Shown: positions 8,996 to 17,786 of the stretch, one piece after another | Position numbering within the stretch: position 1 is the stretch's first letter | Layout of the letters: every line of letters starts with the position of its first letter | Origin: Oscillospiraceae bacterium | GTDB lineage: Bacteria > Bacillota > Clostridia > Oscillospirales > Oscillospiraceae | Reading direction: 5' to 3' | Length of the DNA: 64,000 bases | Assembly (NCBI GenBank): GCA_017561205.1 | Contig: JAFZDL010000106.1 | Coordinates: forward strand, 34,431-98,430 | Translations under genes and position numbers: made by a program | The notes under the pieces: model-generated | What the model was told of the DNA's origin: nothing | Database searches by the model: none | What the model saw: the letters and a program-made list of their open reading frames with translations, nothing else

Positions 8996-11146
8996 ATGGA
9001 AACCATTATTACGACCCTGGCTCAGGAACTGGGCCAAAAGATGCAATATGTGGAGAGTGTTGTGACCCTTTTGGATGAGGGCAACACCATTCCGTTTATT
9101 GCTCGTTACCGGAAAGAACTTCACGGCGGTATGGACGACACCACTTTGCGAAACCTGGAGACCCGCCTTACTTATCTGCGGAATCTGCAGGAGCGCAAAG
9201 AGGAGATTATTCGCTCCATAGAAGGACAGGAAAAACTGACTCCTGAACTGGAAGCGGCAATTTGGGCGGCTAAAACATTAGCAGAAGCGGAAGATTTATA
9301 CAGACCCTATAAGCAAAAGCGTCGCACCCGTGCAACAGTTGCAAAGGAAAAGGGCCTGGAGCCCTTGGCGCTCGCAATTTTTGCCCAAACAGGGGAGGAT
9401 CCCAGCAAATTTGCTGAGGATTACATTGACCCCGAAAAGGGTGTTGAAACTTTAGAAGATGCTTTGGCCGGTGCTTCGGACATTATTGCGGAAATGATCT
9501 CCGATGACCCGGATATCCGCAAGGCTTTGCGCATGAAGATGGAGACCCGAGCGGTGGTGACCGTCCAGGCAACTGATCCGGAAGCAGAGAGCGTTTATGC
9601 CTTATACTATGATTTTACGGCTCCTGTTTCCCGATTGATGAATCACCAAATTTTGGCAATCAACAGGGGAGAACGCGAGGGGTTTTTGAAAGTCTCCGCT
9701 GCGCTGCCCGGCAATGAGGGACAGGCACTGGTGTGCCGTATGTCCTTGAAGCCCACGATGTGGGTGTCAGCCTTTGTGAAGGCTGCGGCTGAGGATGCCT
9801 TTGACCGCTTGATCGCTCCCAGCGTGGAAAGGGAACTGCGCAATACATTAACTGACCGCGCCGCAGAATCTGCGATTTCTAACTTTGCACTGAACCTAAA
9901 ACCCCTTTTGATGCAGCGGCCTGTCAAGGGTTTCGTGACAATGGGTCTTGACCCTGGATATAAGAATGGCTGTAAGGTTGCTGTTGTGGATGGAACAGGT
10001 CGAGTGCTGGATACTACCGTTGTCTATCCTACCTTTTCCCAGCGGAAAAAGGATGAAGCAATCGTCAACCTTAGCGCGATGATTCGCAAGTATGCTGTCA
10101 AACACCTGGCTATCGGTAACGGTACAGCTTCTCGTGAAACAGAAGCAATGGCAGTTGAAATGCTGAAGAATCTGCCCGGAGTCAGCTATATGATCGTCAA
10201 CGAAGCCGGCGCATCTGTGTATTCTGCATCTAAACTGGCAGCCGAAGAATTCCCTGATTATGATGTAAATCTCCGCTCTGCAGTTTCTATTGCCAGAAGA
10301 TTGCAAGATCCCTTGGCAGAGCTGGTAAAGATCGATCCCAAAGCGATTGGTGTGGGTCAGTACCAGCATGATTGCCCTCAGAAACGGCTGGATGAGGCCC
10401 TGGGCGGTGTCGTGGAGGATTGCGTTAATGCAGTTGGTGTGGATGTAAACACTGCGTCTATGAGCCTGCTGCAGCAGGTGTCGGGTCTTAACAGCACCAC
10501 AGCCAAGAATTTGGTTGCCTACCGGGAAGAGAATGGCGCATTTACCTCCCGTAGTCAGTTGAAGAAAGTACCCAAGCTGGGACCCAAGGCCTATCAGCAG
10601 TGCGCTGGTTTCCTCCGTGTTCCTGAGAGCAAGGAGATACTGGACAATACCGGTGTTCACCCCGAAGCTTATTCAGCAGCAGAAACCCTGCTGACTCTTT
10701 GTGGCTATACCAAAGCGGATGTGTTGGGAGGAAATCTTACGGAGCTTCAATCCCGTGTGGAAAGTCTTGGTATTGTAGATGCGGCTGAGCGCTGTGGTGT
10801 TGGTGTACCCACGCTGGAGGATGTGGTTAAGGAACTGCAAAAGCCCGGTCGAGATCCTCGTGACGATCTGCCTGCGCCCATCCTTCGTACTGATGTGCTG
10901 GAAATGAAGGATTTGAAGCCTGGTATGGTTCTGTCCGGTACTGTTCGAAATGTGATTGATTTCGGGGTGTTCGTGGACATCGGTGTCCACCAGGACGGGT
11001 TGGTCCATATTTCACAGGTCTGCAACCGGAAACTGCGTCATCCCGCTGAGGTTTTGCAGGTGGGTGACATCGTGAAGGTTTCCGTTTTGGAAGTGGATGA
11101 AAAACGCATGCGCATTAGCTTGACTATGAAGAATGTTCCCAAGTAG
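8996..11146 (+). CDS. tex: Tex family RNA-binding transcriptional accessory protein
   Basis: 716 residues with the Tex architecture: a helical N-terminal domain (IPFIARYRKELHGGMDD), a YqgF/RNase H-like domain (MGLDPGYKNGCKVAVVD at about residue 310), helix-hairpin-helix segments (VASYREENG-type and VPKLGPKAYQQCAGFLRV) and a C-terminal S1 domain (GTVRNVIDFGVFVDIGVHQDG). Tex proteins bind nucleic acid and affect transcription and stress tolerance. ATG 8996 follows CAGGAGA; an upstream ATG at 8945 lies inside the promoter and is rejected. Confidence 0.95.
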   Translation: METIITTLAQELGQKMQYVESVVTLLDEGNTIPFIARYRKELHGGMDDTTLRNLETRLTYLRNLQERKEEIIRSIEGQEKLTPELEAAIWAAKTLAEAEDLYRPYKQKRRTRATVAKEKGLEPLALAIFAQTGEDPSKFAEDYIDPEKGVETLEDALAGASDIIAEMISDDPDIRKALRMKMETRAVVTVQATDPEAESVYALYYDFTAPVSRLMNHQILAINRGEREGFLKVSAALPGNEGQALVCRMSLKPTMWVSAFVKAAAEDAFDRLIAPSVERELRNTLTDRAAESAISNFALNLKPLLMQRPVKGFVTMGLDPGYKNGCKVAVVDGTGRVLDTTVVYPTFSQRKKDEAIVNLSAMIRKYAVKHLAIGNGTASRETEAMAVEMLKNLPGVSYMIVNEAGASVYSASKLAAEEFPDYDVNLRSAVSIARRLQDPLAELVKIDPKAIGVGQYQHDCPQKRLDEALGGVVEDCVNAVGVDVNTASMSLLQQVSGLNSTTAKNLVAYREENGAFTSRSQLKKVPKLGPKAYQQCAGFLRVPESKEILDNTGVHPEAYSAAETLLTLCGYTKADVLGGNLTELQSRVESLGIVDAAERCGVGVPTLEDVVKELQKPGRDPRDDLPAPILRTDVLEMKDLKPGMVLSGTVRNVIDFGVFVDIGVHQDGLVHISQVCNRKLRHPAEVLQVGDIVKVSVLEVDEKRMRISLTMKNVPK

Positions 11147-11181
11147 TCAAAACCTCCGGCTAAGCCGGAGGTTTTGACTAC
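11143..11181. terminator. Shared bidirectional terminator containing both stop codons
   Basis: 18-bp perfect arms (11143-11160 and 11164-11181) around a TAA loop, with AAAACC/GGTTTT near the base. The stop codon of tex and the stop of the convergent thioesterase gene both lie within the arms. Confidence 0.88.
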
Positions 11182-11564
11182 AGTTTTGCGTAGGTTTTGT
11201 CCAGAAAACGCTGTGCGGTCACAATAGCCCGCTTGTGAGTGCCTTCGCCGATTTTTCCTGCTTCGTCATAAGCAGTGACGGTGAAGGTGACGATGTTGCC
11301 GTCAACTGCTGTGACTGCAGCCTCAGCGCGAACCTCCATACCTACAGGTGTTGCTGCCAAGTGGGAGATGTTCAGTTCGATGCCCACGGTGGTTTTTTCC
11401 TCGGGAATTGCCTCGGCAATAGCCTCGCAGGCAGCACCCTCCATCAGCGCCACCATGCAGGGCGTTGCATATACAAGTAAAGAGCCGGAGCCCACTTCCA
11501 AGGCGGTATCTTCCCGCTCCACTAAGGCGGAAACAGTGCCAATCATTCCAATTGTAATTTCCAT
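11178..11564 (-). CDS. FlK-like thioesterase (hotdog fold) family protein
   Basis: 128 residues with hotdog features: YATPCMVALMEGAACEAI followed by TTVGIELNISHLAATPVGMEVRAEAAV and a GKIGEGTHKRAIV end. This resembles the fluoroacetyl-CoA-thioesterase-like group, whose usual physiological substrate in Firmicutes is unknown. ATG 11564 follows GGAGGT; the N-terminal extension to 11612 is not supported by a ribosome site. It is transcribed alone. Confidence 0.82.
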   Translation of the reverse strand: MEITIGMIGTVSALVEREDTALEVGSGSLLVYATPCMVALMEGAACEAIAEAIPEEKTTVGIELNISHLAATPVGMEVRAEAAVTAVDGNIVTFTVTAYDEAGKIGEGTHKRAIVTAQRFLDKTYAKL

Positions 11565-11621
11565 AATATTACCTCCATTTCTCTTCCATAAATATAGCCG
11601 TAATATATGCATTTGTCAATA

Positions 11622-11650
11622 TTGCATTCCCTTGTGTTTTGCTGTATAAT
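11622..11650 (+). promoter_or_regulatory. Sigma-A-type promoter of the GIY-YIG gene
   Basis: TTGCAT (11622-11627), 17-base spacer, TATAAT (11645-11650), 28 bases before ATG 11679. Confidence 0.8.
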
Positions 11651-11678
11651 GCAAGTATGATCAGTGGAGGGTAAATGG

Positions 11679-11948
11679 ATGGAAAAACAGTGGCTTGTTT
11701 ATATCCTGCAGTGCGGTGATGGAACTTTGTATACCGGTATAACCGACGATCTGCCCCACCGCCTGGAAATGCACAGGGCAGGGAAGGGCGCGAAGTACAC
11801 CCGTGGTCGCTGCCCGCTGACCTTGGTCTACCGAGAAGATGCGCCATCCTGTTCGGCTGCCTTGAAACGGGAATACCGCATTAAGCAACTTTCCCATAGA
11901 GAGAAACTTAAATTGATTGAAAGCTATAATAAAACGGCTACCGACTGA
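11679..11948 (+). CDS. GIY-YIG nuclease domain protein (UPF0213/YhbQ type)
   Basis: 89-residue single-domain protein with the GIY-YIG core: VYILQCGDGTLYTGITDDLPHRLEMH, then KGAKYTRGR and a Glu-containing AALKREYRIKQLS helix. Such stand-alone domains resemble the UvrC N-terminal nuclease; their role is unclear. ATG 11679 lies 7 bases after GGAGGG; the upstream GTG at 11664 overlaps that site and is rejected. Confidence 0.9.
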   Translation: MEKQWLVYILQCGDGTLYTGITDDLPHRLEMHRAGKGAKYTRGRCPLTLVYREDAPSCSAALKREYRIKQLSHREKLKLIESYNKTATD

Positions 11949-11962
11949 TCGGTAGCCGTTTT
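11931..11962. terminator. Bidirectional terminator after GIY-YIG gene
   Basis: 14-bp arms (AAAACGGCTACCGA and complement) with loop CTGA. The loop contains the TGA stop of the GIY-YIG gene, so the last five codons are part of the stem; the opposite strand serves the DMT-transporter operon. Confidence 0.88.
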
Positions 11963-11965
11963 GTA

Positions 11966-12892
11966 TTAGAGTTCTTCGCTGACTGCCAGCAAGAGGATAC
12001 CGATAATCACAACGGCAATAAAGGCGTAGGTTTTCCAGGAGAGCTTTTCTTTCAGGAAGATGCGGGAAAGCACCAAGGAAACAACACATACGGAGGAAAG
12101 AATGGGGGCAGCGATGGCATCTACACCACCGAGTGCGTATACATAGGTGAACTGGCCTGCTGTCTCAAAGACTGCGGCAAGGAACTTGTCCTTATGCTGC
12201 GGGATGGGTCCAAATTTGACTTTCTTAGCTTTCATAAAGATAAACAGACCAAGGGCGAACAGCGCAAAGGTAAGCTCGTAGCTGGTGTTGGCAACATCTT
12301 CAATGGTATCTGCGGTAACATCCACCAAAGGTGTTTTGGTAATATCTTCAACCAGGAAGAACGCATCATCCAGGAAAGTGCCAAATGCATCAAGCAAAGC
12401 ATACACAAAGGGCATACAGAATGCAACGATTGCCAGCTTTTTGCCCAGGCTCTTCTTTCTGGGGGTGTCGCCCTTGTTTTCCAAGAAGCTGACACCTAAA
12501 ACACCAATGGTGATAACGGCAATAGCAACCCAAGTGAGCCAGGAAATAGTTTCCTGCAAGAAAATAACAAACAGAAGCGTACAGATAACACCTGCTGTGT
12601 TTTCAATGGGATCGGAAATGGATTCCTCCAGGAAACGCATTCCAAAATAGGAGAATGCCATGGAGATTATGTAGAACAGGGAAACGGGAAGATAACGAAT
12701 GATATTTACGGGGTTGTAAGCTATATCCTGTGTCAGCAGAGTGAAGATGGCGTGGGCACCCATTACAATGCCGACCCACACACAGATCTTCAAATGGGAG
12801 TACTTTTCGTTAGGCTGAGCGCCTTTTTTGTAAAAGAGTTCAGCAGTACCCCAAAGAATAGCGGTTGCGATTGAGAAAAATAGCCAATTCAT
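11966..12892 (-). CDS. EamA/DMT-superfamily transporter
   Basis: 308 residues with about ten hydrophobic segments and the duplicated EamA layout: N-terminal half beginning FFSIATAILWGTAELFYKKGA, C-terminal half with ETAGQFTYVYALGGVDAIAAPILSSVCVVSLVLSRIFLKEKLS. The central loop (about residues 170-215) is unusually long and acidic. The substrate is unknown; the neighbouring PLP enzyme suggests an amino-acid-related compound (inference). It is last in a probable three-gene operon, 19 bases after the PLP gene. Confidence 0.85.
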   Translation of the reverse strand: MNWLFFSIATAILWGTAELFYKKGAQPNEKYSHLKICVWVGIVMGAHAIFTLLTQDIAYNPVNIIRYLPVSLFYIISMAFSYFGMRFLEESISDPIENTAGVICTLLFVIFLQETISWLTWVAIAVITIGVLGVSFLENKGDTPRKKSLGKKLAIVAFCMPFVYALLDAFGTFLDDAFFLVEDITKTPLVDVTADTIEDVANTSYELTFALFALGLFIFMKAKKVKFGPIPQHKDKFLAAVFETAGQFTYVYALGGVDAIAAPILSSVCVVSLVLSRIFLKEKLSWKTYAFIAVVIIGILLLAVSEEL

Positions 12893-12911
12893 TGTATTTC
12901 CTTCTTTCTGT

Positions 12912-14195
12912 TTACAGTGTAATAAGTCCTGCGTCTACCATTTTCTGCAGGCTCATTAAAATACCTAATTTTGCGTGGCACCAGGTGAGACCTCCCTGGA
13001 AGTAAACTGCGTAAGGAGGACGGATGGGACCATCGGCGGAAAGCTCAATGGAAGAACCCTGCACAAAAGCACCGGCAGCCATAATGACCTTGTCATTGTA
13101 GCCGGGCATATCCCAGGGGAGGGGGGTTGCAAAGGAATCCACCGGCGCAGCGGCCTGAATGCCTTTGCAGAAGGCAATCATACCTTCCTCACTGCCCAGC
13201 TCCACGGCTTGGATAATGTCGTGACGACTCTCTGTGGCGCCCGGAACGCACTTAAAGCCCAAAGGTTCATAGAGATTTGCCGCAAAGATTGCACCCTTCT
13301 CAGCGCCGGCAACAACTGTAGGCGCCATAAAGAAGCCTTGATACAGTGCAGGCATCAAACCCAAGTTCGCGCCTACTTCCTGACCCAGGCCAGGTGCGGA
13401 GAGCCGATAAGCGCAACGCTGTACACATTCCTCTGTACCGCAGATGTAACCACCAATGGGTGCAAGACCGCCGCCGGGGTTCTTGATCAGACTGCCCACA
13501 ACCATATCTGCGCCCACATCGGAAGGCTCTATGGTTTCCACAAACTCACCGTAGCAGTTGTCCACCATGCAAATGATATCGGGCTTAATTGCTTTTACAA
13601 AAGCAATCAATTCGCCGATCTGCTTTACGGAAAAACTGGGGCGGGTTGCGTAGCCTTTGGAACGTTGAATGGTTACCAGCTTGGTCTTTTCGTTAATGGC
13701 TTTTTTGATGTTCTCGTAATCAAAAGTGCCGTCGGGGAGCAGATCGACCTGCCGATAAGAAACGCCGTACTCCATTAAAGAGCAAGGGCTTTCCCGGATG
13801 CCGATAACTTCCTGCAAAGTATCATAGGGCAGGCCAACAGGGGAGAGCAGCTCATCACCGGGCAAGAGATTGGCAGACAATGCAACTGTCAGCGCGTGGG
13901 TGCCGCAGGTGATCTGAGGCCGAACCAAAGCGGCTTCTGTGTGGAACACATCCGCATAAACCTTCTCCAAATTATCACGGCCTACATCGTCATAGCCGTA
14001 ACCGGTGGTGGCGGCAAAGCAAGCAGCCGATACGCGATTTTTCTGCATAGCTGCAATGACCTTTGCCTGGTTGTGCTCTGCAATCTTATCAATTTCAGCA
14101 AAGCGTTCTTTTAGGTTTTCTAAAGTCTTTTCGCCATAGGCGTAAACACCGGAGCTGATGCCCATGGTGTTGTATAATTCCAGTAATTCTTTCAT
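12912..14195 (-). CDS. PLP-dependent methionine gamma-lyase/'aluminum resistance' family protein
   Basis: 427 residues. Cys/Met-metabolism PLP-enzyme fold: substrate/cofactor loop VRPQITCGTHALTVALSANL, Asp in CMVDNCYGEF, and the Schiff-base lysine in VVGSLIKNPGGG. The family is often annotated as aluminum-resistance protein or methionine gamma-lyase-like; its true reaction is not established. Start ATG 14195 follows AGAGGG. It is 12 bases downstream of the AbrB-type gene and 19 before the DMT transporter, so the three probably share a promoter. Confidence 0.88.
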   Translation of the reverse strand: MKELLELYNTMGISSGVYAYGEKTLENLKERFAEIDKIAEHNQAKVIAAMQKNRVSAACFAATTGYGYDDVGRDNLEKVYADVFHTEAALVRPQITCGTHALTVALSANLLPGDELLSPVGLPYDTLQEVIGIRESPCSLMEYGVSYRQVDLLPDGTFDYENIKKAINEKTKLVTIQRSKGYATRPSFSVKQIGELIAFVKAIKPDIICMVDNCYGEFVETIEPSDVGADMVVGSLIKNPGGGLAPIGGYICGTEECVQRCAYRLSAPGLGQEVGANLGLMPALYQGFFMAPTVVAGAEKGAIFAANLYEPLGFKCVPGATESRHDIIQAVELGSEEGMIAFCKGIQAAAPVDSFATPLPWDMPGYNDKVIMAAGAFVQGSSIELSADGPIRPPYAVYFQGGLTWCHAKLGILMSLQKMVDAGLITL

Positions 14196-14207
14196 GTTTT
14201 TCCCTCT

Positions 14208-14438
14208 TTATTTATTGCTGTCAAATATTTCGTCTGCAAGATCCCGGAGAAGTTCCGGACGGGATACGATCAGTCCTTTGTTTTCTTCACCGAGAATCAG
14301 CAAGGTATCGCCCGGCTGGATATTGAACAGTTCTCTGGCTTCTTTAGGGATCACGATTTGACCGCGGTCACCTACCTTGGCTGTACCAAAGACCCGTCGG
14401 GAATTGCCCTTGCCTAAGACATGTTTGCCTCCTGCCAT
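14208..14438 (-). CDS. AbrB/SpoVT-type DNA-binding domain protein
   Basis: 76 residues with a single swapped-hairpin AbrB domain: RRVFGTAKVGDRGQIVIPKEARELFNIQPGDTLLILG. A probable dimeric transcription regulator, plausibly of its own operon with the PLP enzyme and transporter. I chose ATG 14438 because AGGAGA lies 6 bases upstream; the ATG at 14444 would be too close to it. Confidence 0.9.
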   Translation of the reverse strand: MAGGKHVLGKGNSRRVFGTAKVGDRGQIVIPKEARELFNIQPGDTLLILGEENKGLIVSRPELLRDLADEIFDSNK

Positions 14439-14482
14439 TGGCATTCTCCTTTCCTACTTTTCATACTTTTCGCACAAAAGTT

Positions 14483-14511
14483 AGTATAATAAAATCCGCT
14501 CCGGTTGTCAA
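14483..14511 (-). promoter_or_regulatory. Consensus promoter of the AbrB operon, embedded in a terminator
   Basis: On the minus strand TTGACA (14506-14511), a 17-base spacer and TATACT (14483-14488). The -35 box lies in the loop of the hairpin that ends the upstream protease gene. Confidence 0.82.
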
Positions 14512-14522
14512 GTCCGGAGCGG
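14496..14522 (-). terminator. Terminator of the YugP-like gene
   Basis: CCGCTCCGG arms around a loop that carries TTGACA, followed on the minus strand by ATTTTATT. The stem starts 7 bases after the protease stop codon. Confidence 0.75.
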
Positions 14523-14528
14523 AAAATT

Positions 14529-15242
14529 TCAATCATCCCGACGGCCGCCAAAGAGGAGGACCAGCCGCAAAAGCTGGGCAGCGGCAACTGCCACGGCGGC
14601 AACATAGGTCATGGTTGCAGCCGTGAGGGTTTTACGGGCACCTTTTTGTTCTTGGGGAGTCAAGATGTCCCGGTTAGCAATTGCTTGCATAGCTCGGCGG
14701 CTGGCATTGAATTCCACAGGCAGGGTCACAAGCTGGAATACAAGACTCAAAGAGAAACAGGCAATTCCTGCATAAACCAAGGTATAGGAATAGCTGCCAC
14801 CCATACCAAAGAGTACGCCCAAAAGAATCAAGGGCATAGCAAGTCTTGAGCCGATATTGGTGGCCGGAATGATAGCGGCGCGTACCTTCATAGGAAAGTA
14901 CTCTGTCGCATACTGCACAGCGTGACCGGCTTCGTGGCAGGCAACGCCGATGGCTGCGGTGGAGGTGCTGTCATACACATTGTCAGACAGGCGGATTACA
15001 TTGGTTTTGGGGTCAAAGTGATCTGTCAGCTTGCCGGCGATCCGCTCCACCCGCACATTGGTGATACCATGAGCTTCCAAAACGCAAACTGCAGCATCTC
15101 GGCCACTGATTCCCTTGGTGGAGAGTTGCTTGGAATAGCGTTTGAATGTGGTGTTGACACTGGAGCTTGCCCAAATGGATAACAGCAGGCAGGGCAGGAC
15201 AATATAAAGATAAGTCCAGTCAAAACCGTAAAAATAAGGCAT
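14529..15242 (-). CDS. YugP-like zinc-dependent membrane metallopeptidase
   Basis: 237 residues, predicted multi-pass membrane protein. The zinc site HEAGH (in VACHEAGHAVQYA, about residue 105) is intact, with downstream hydrophobic segments and the conserved LPVEFNASRRAM stretch of the neutral zinc metallopeptidase (DUF2269/YugP-type) family. The substrate is unknown. Strong ribosome site AGGAGGT before ATG 15242. Confidence 0.9.
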   Translation of the reverse strand: MPYFYGFDWTYLYIVLPCLLLSIWASSSVNTTFKRYSKQLSTKGISGRDAAVCVLEAHGITNVRVERIAGKLTDHFDPKTNVIRLSDNVYDSTSTAAIGVACHEAGHAVQYATEYFPMKVRAAIIPATNIGSRLAMPLILLGVLFGMGGSYSYTLVYAGIACFSLSLVFQLVTLPVEFNASRRAMQAIANRDILTPQEQKGARKTLTAATMTYVAAVAVAAAQLLRLVLLFGGRRDD

Positions 15243-15330
15243 AGAATTACCTCCTGGATAAAAACTAATTTCCTATATAGTATATCCCTTTTCTTTGAAA
15301 AGCAAGACCGAAAGACAATATCACAATAAC

Positions 15331-15359
15331 TTTACATTTTGGTAATATCTGTGTATAAT
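15331..15359 (+). promoter_or_regulatory. Sigma-A-type promoter of the PAP2-hydrolase-nrdG-dut run
   Basis: TTTACA (15331-15336), 17-base spacer, TATAAT (15354-15359), 25 bases before ATG 15385. Confidence 0.8.
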
Positions 15360-15384
15360 ATTATGAAGGAAAAGGAGGTTGCTT

Positions 15385-16299
15385 ATGGAACTGTTGTACT
15401 TCTTTGAGAAGATCCGCATCCCGGGTTTGGATGAGTTTATGCTGGCTATCACCACATTGGGTGAGGAAACCGCATTTTTGGTGATTGCGCTGATTCTGTT
15501 TTGGTGTATCGATAAGTATGTGGGCTATTATACGCTTTCTGTTGGCTTTATTGGTACCATTGCCAATCAGTTTCTAAAGCTGTGGTTCCGGATCCCCCGG
15601 CCATGGGTATTGGATGAGAATTTTACCATTTTGGAGCAAGCCAGAGAAGGCGCCGGCGGCTATAGTTTCCCCAGCGGTCATACCCAAAGCGCAGTCGGTA
15701 CGTTTGGCAGTATTGCAGCTACTACGAAGAATAAGAAGATTTGCATTGCAGCCATTGTGATTGCAGCGTTGGTTGCGGTTTCCAGAATGTACATCGGTGT
15801 ACATACGCCCTTAGATGTGGGCGTGTCTGTGGTTTTGGCTGTGATTTTGATTTTTGCGGTGCGTCCGTTGGTTTTTAAGCATCGGAGAATTGGTATGCCC
15901 ATTCTATTAGTGGCTATGATTTTGATGGCCATAGGATATCTTTGCTTTGTGGAGCTTTATCAGTTTCCGGCCGAGGTATTAAAAACTGAGAATTATCAGC
16001 ACGGTCTGGAAAATGCATATACGCTATTAGGCGCGCTTGCTGGCCTGGTCATCGTGTATATTGTGGATGAAAAATGGCTACATTTCTCTGTGAAGGCTGT
16101 ATGGTGGGCACAAATCCTCAAGGTCGTAATCGGATTGGGACTTGTCCTTGCGGTGAAAGTCGGTATGAAGGGGATGCTGAATGGGATTTTCGGTGAACTG
16201 TTGGGACGTTCTGTCCGATATGGACTCATTGTGATCGTGGCCGGTATTTTGTGGCCTCTTAGTTTCCGCTGGTTTGCAAAGTTAGGTAAAAAGGAGTAA
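15385..16299 (+). CDS. PAP2-family membrane phosphatase
   Basis: 304 residues, about seven to eight hydrophobic segments. The three lipid-phosphatase motifs are present: KLWFRIPRPW, SFPSGHTQ and SRMYIGVHTPLDV with the catalytic histidines. Likely acts on a lipid phosphate or pyrophosphate such as undecaprenyl pyrophosphate or PGP (inference). ATG 15385 lies 6 bases after AAAGGAGG. First gene of a compact four-gene run. Confidence 0.9.
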   Translation: MELLYFFEKIRIPGLDEFMLAITTLGEETAFLVIALILFWCIDKYVGYYTLSVGFIGTIANQFLKLWFRIPRPWVLDENFTILEQAREGAGGYSFPSGHTQSAVGTFGSIAATTKNKKICIAAIVIAALVAVSRMYIGVHTPLDVGVSVVLAVILIFAVRPLVFKHRRIGMPILLVAMILMAIGYLCFVELYQFPAEVLKTENYQHGLENAYTLLGALAGLVIVYIVDEKWLHFSVKAVWWAQILKVVIGLGLVLAVKVGMKGMLNGIFGELLGRSVRYGLIVIVAGILWPLSFRWFAKLGKKE

Positions 16300-16305
16300 T
16301 TCTCT

Positions 16306-17247
16306 ATGCCGTTTGTCTTTTATGTTCTGCTGGCTGTGCTTGTGCTGATGATTGTCAGCGGTGGCTATACCTTTTGGGCTGCTTGCGTCCGCAGAAAGGA
16401 ACTGCCCTGGCTGGTGGAGGAAGAACTACAAAAGACATCCTATGGAAAGTATTGTAAATATATTCGCCATTCCGTTGCCTATCTGGAGGACCACAATGCC
16501 CAAGAAGTATCTGTCACCAGTTATGACGGCTTAAAATTGAGCGGCACCTGGCTGGAAACGGAAAACCCAAAAGGAACGATCATCCTGGCTCACGGTTACC
16601 GCAGTTGTAAGCTGGTGGAGTTCAGTATGGTCCTGGACTTTTATCGGGATTACGGATTGAATATTCTGTTGCCAGACCAGCGTTCGCACGGTAAAAGTGA
16701 GGGCCGTCTTATAACCTTCGGTGTGAAAGAATGCAAGGATATGAAAAGGTGGATCCGGTGGGTCAATAAAAATCAAGGCAACCGGCCTATTATACTCAGT
16801 GGTCTGTCCATGGGCGCGTCAACGGTGCTGTTTTTGGCAGATGAGAAGTTGCCAGACAATGTGAAAGGCATTATCGCCGATTGCGGCTTTACCTCTCCCT
16901 GGGAGATCATCTCCTGCGTGTTCCGCAGAGTGACCCATCTTCCGGCCACTCCCAGCCTATGGGTGGCAGAGGTGTTTGCAAGAATATTCGGAGGTTTCAG
17001 CCTGCGGCAGAAAAATACCAAAGATGTGCTGAAATATAGTAAATTGCCTGTCTTGATGGTTCACGGTATGGAAGACGGATTTGTGCCTTGTGAAATGACA
17101 CAGCAAGGCTACGATGCCTGTACAGGGGAGAAGGAAATCTTATTAGTGGAAGGCGCTGACCACGGCCTGAGTTTTCTAAAGGATACCGAGGGCTATAAAG
17201 AAAAAGTTAGGGCGTTTTTGGACAGAAACCTGGAGGAATCTGAATGA
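16306..17247 (+). CDS. Membrane-anchored alpha/beta hydrolase
   Basis: 313 residues. One N-terminal membrane segment (about residues 3-25), then an alpha/beta-hydrolase core: oxyanion region ILAHGYRS, nucleophile elbow GLSMGAS, acid in HGMEDGFVP and histidine in GADHGLSF. The triad looks complete. The substrate is unknown; homologues are annotated as BAAT-like or YqiA-type esterases. It begins 6 bases after the PAP2 gene and overlaps nrdG by an ATGA junction. Confidence 0.88.
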   Translation: MPFVFYVLLAVLVLMIVSGGYTFWAACVRRKELPWLVEEELQKTSYGKYCKYIRHSVAYLEDHNAQEVSVTSYDGLKLSGTWLETENPKGTIILAHGYRSCKLVEFSMVLDFYRDYGLNILLPDQRSHGKSEGRLITFGVKECKDMKRWIRWVNKNQGNRPIILSGLSMGASTVLFLADEKLPDNVKGIIADCGFTSPWEIISCVFRRVTHLPATPSLWVAEVFARIFGGFSLRQKNTKDVLKYSKLPVLMVHGMEDGFVPCEMTQQGYDACTGEKEILLVEGADHGLSFLKDTEGYKEKVRAFLDRNLEESE

Positions 17248-17786
17248 ATTACGCAGAGATAAAAAATTTCGATATTGCTAACGGACCGGGTGTACGGGTG
17301 AGCCTGTTCGTTTCCGGATGTACCCACCGATGTAAGGGCTGTTTCAATGAGATTGCCTGGGATTTTGGGTACGGAAAACCCTTTACCCAAGAAACAGTGG
17401 ATATGTTGCTGAAGATGCTGGAACCGGACCATATCAAAGGTATCACCCTTTTAGGCGGAGAGCCCTTTGAGCCCCAAAATCAGCCGGCGATTGTGGACTT
17501 TTTACGGCAAATGAAAACAAAATACCCCGAAAAAAGCGTTTGGGCTTTCTCGGGATATTTATTCGATAAAGATATGCGCTCCGGCAGGCTTGGCGAGCTT
17601 ACAAAGGAATTTTTAAGCTATGTTGACGTGCTGGTGGACGGCCCGTTTGTGGAAGCAAAAAAGAATCTGAGCCTTCGTTTCCGAGGCTCTTCCAACCAAA
17701 GAATCATTGATGTACCTGCATCCATGCAAACAGGAGAAATCGTCCTGTGGGAGGATTGGCAGGGTCACGGAAAGGGAATGAAATAA
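17244..17786 (+). CDS. nrdG: Anaerobic ribonucleotide reductase activating protein
   Basis: 180-residue radical-SAM activase that generates the glycyl radical on NrdD. Cluster motif CTHRCKGC at about residues 26-33, followed by TLLGGEPFEPQNQ and the DVLVDGPFVE segment typical of NrdG. Normal length. It is coupled on both sides (ATGA with the hydrolase, TAATG with dut). The partner nrdD is not in the window. The pairing with dUTPase makes a small deoxynucleotide-supply unit. Confidence 0.93.
   Translation: MNYAEIKNFDIANGPGVRVSLFVSGCTHRCKGCFNEIAWDFGYGKPFTQETVDMLLKMLEPDHIKGITLLGGEPFEPQNQPAIVDFLRQMKTKYPEKSVWAFSGYLFDKDMRSGRLGELTKEFLSYVDVLVDGPFVEAKKNLSLRFRGSSNQRIIDVPASMQTGEIVLWEDWQGHGKGMK

Noticed and set aside
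17244-17786. Pyruvate formate-lyase activating enzyme instead of NrdG
   Set aside because: Short length, CTHRCKGC and the DVLVDGPF segment fit NrdG better.
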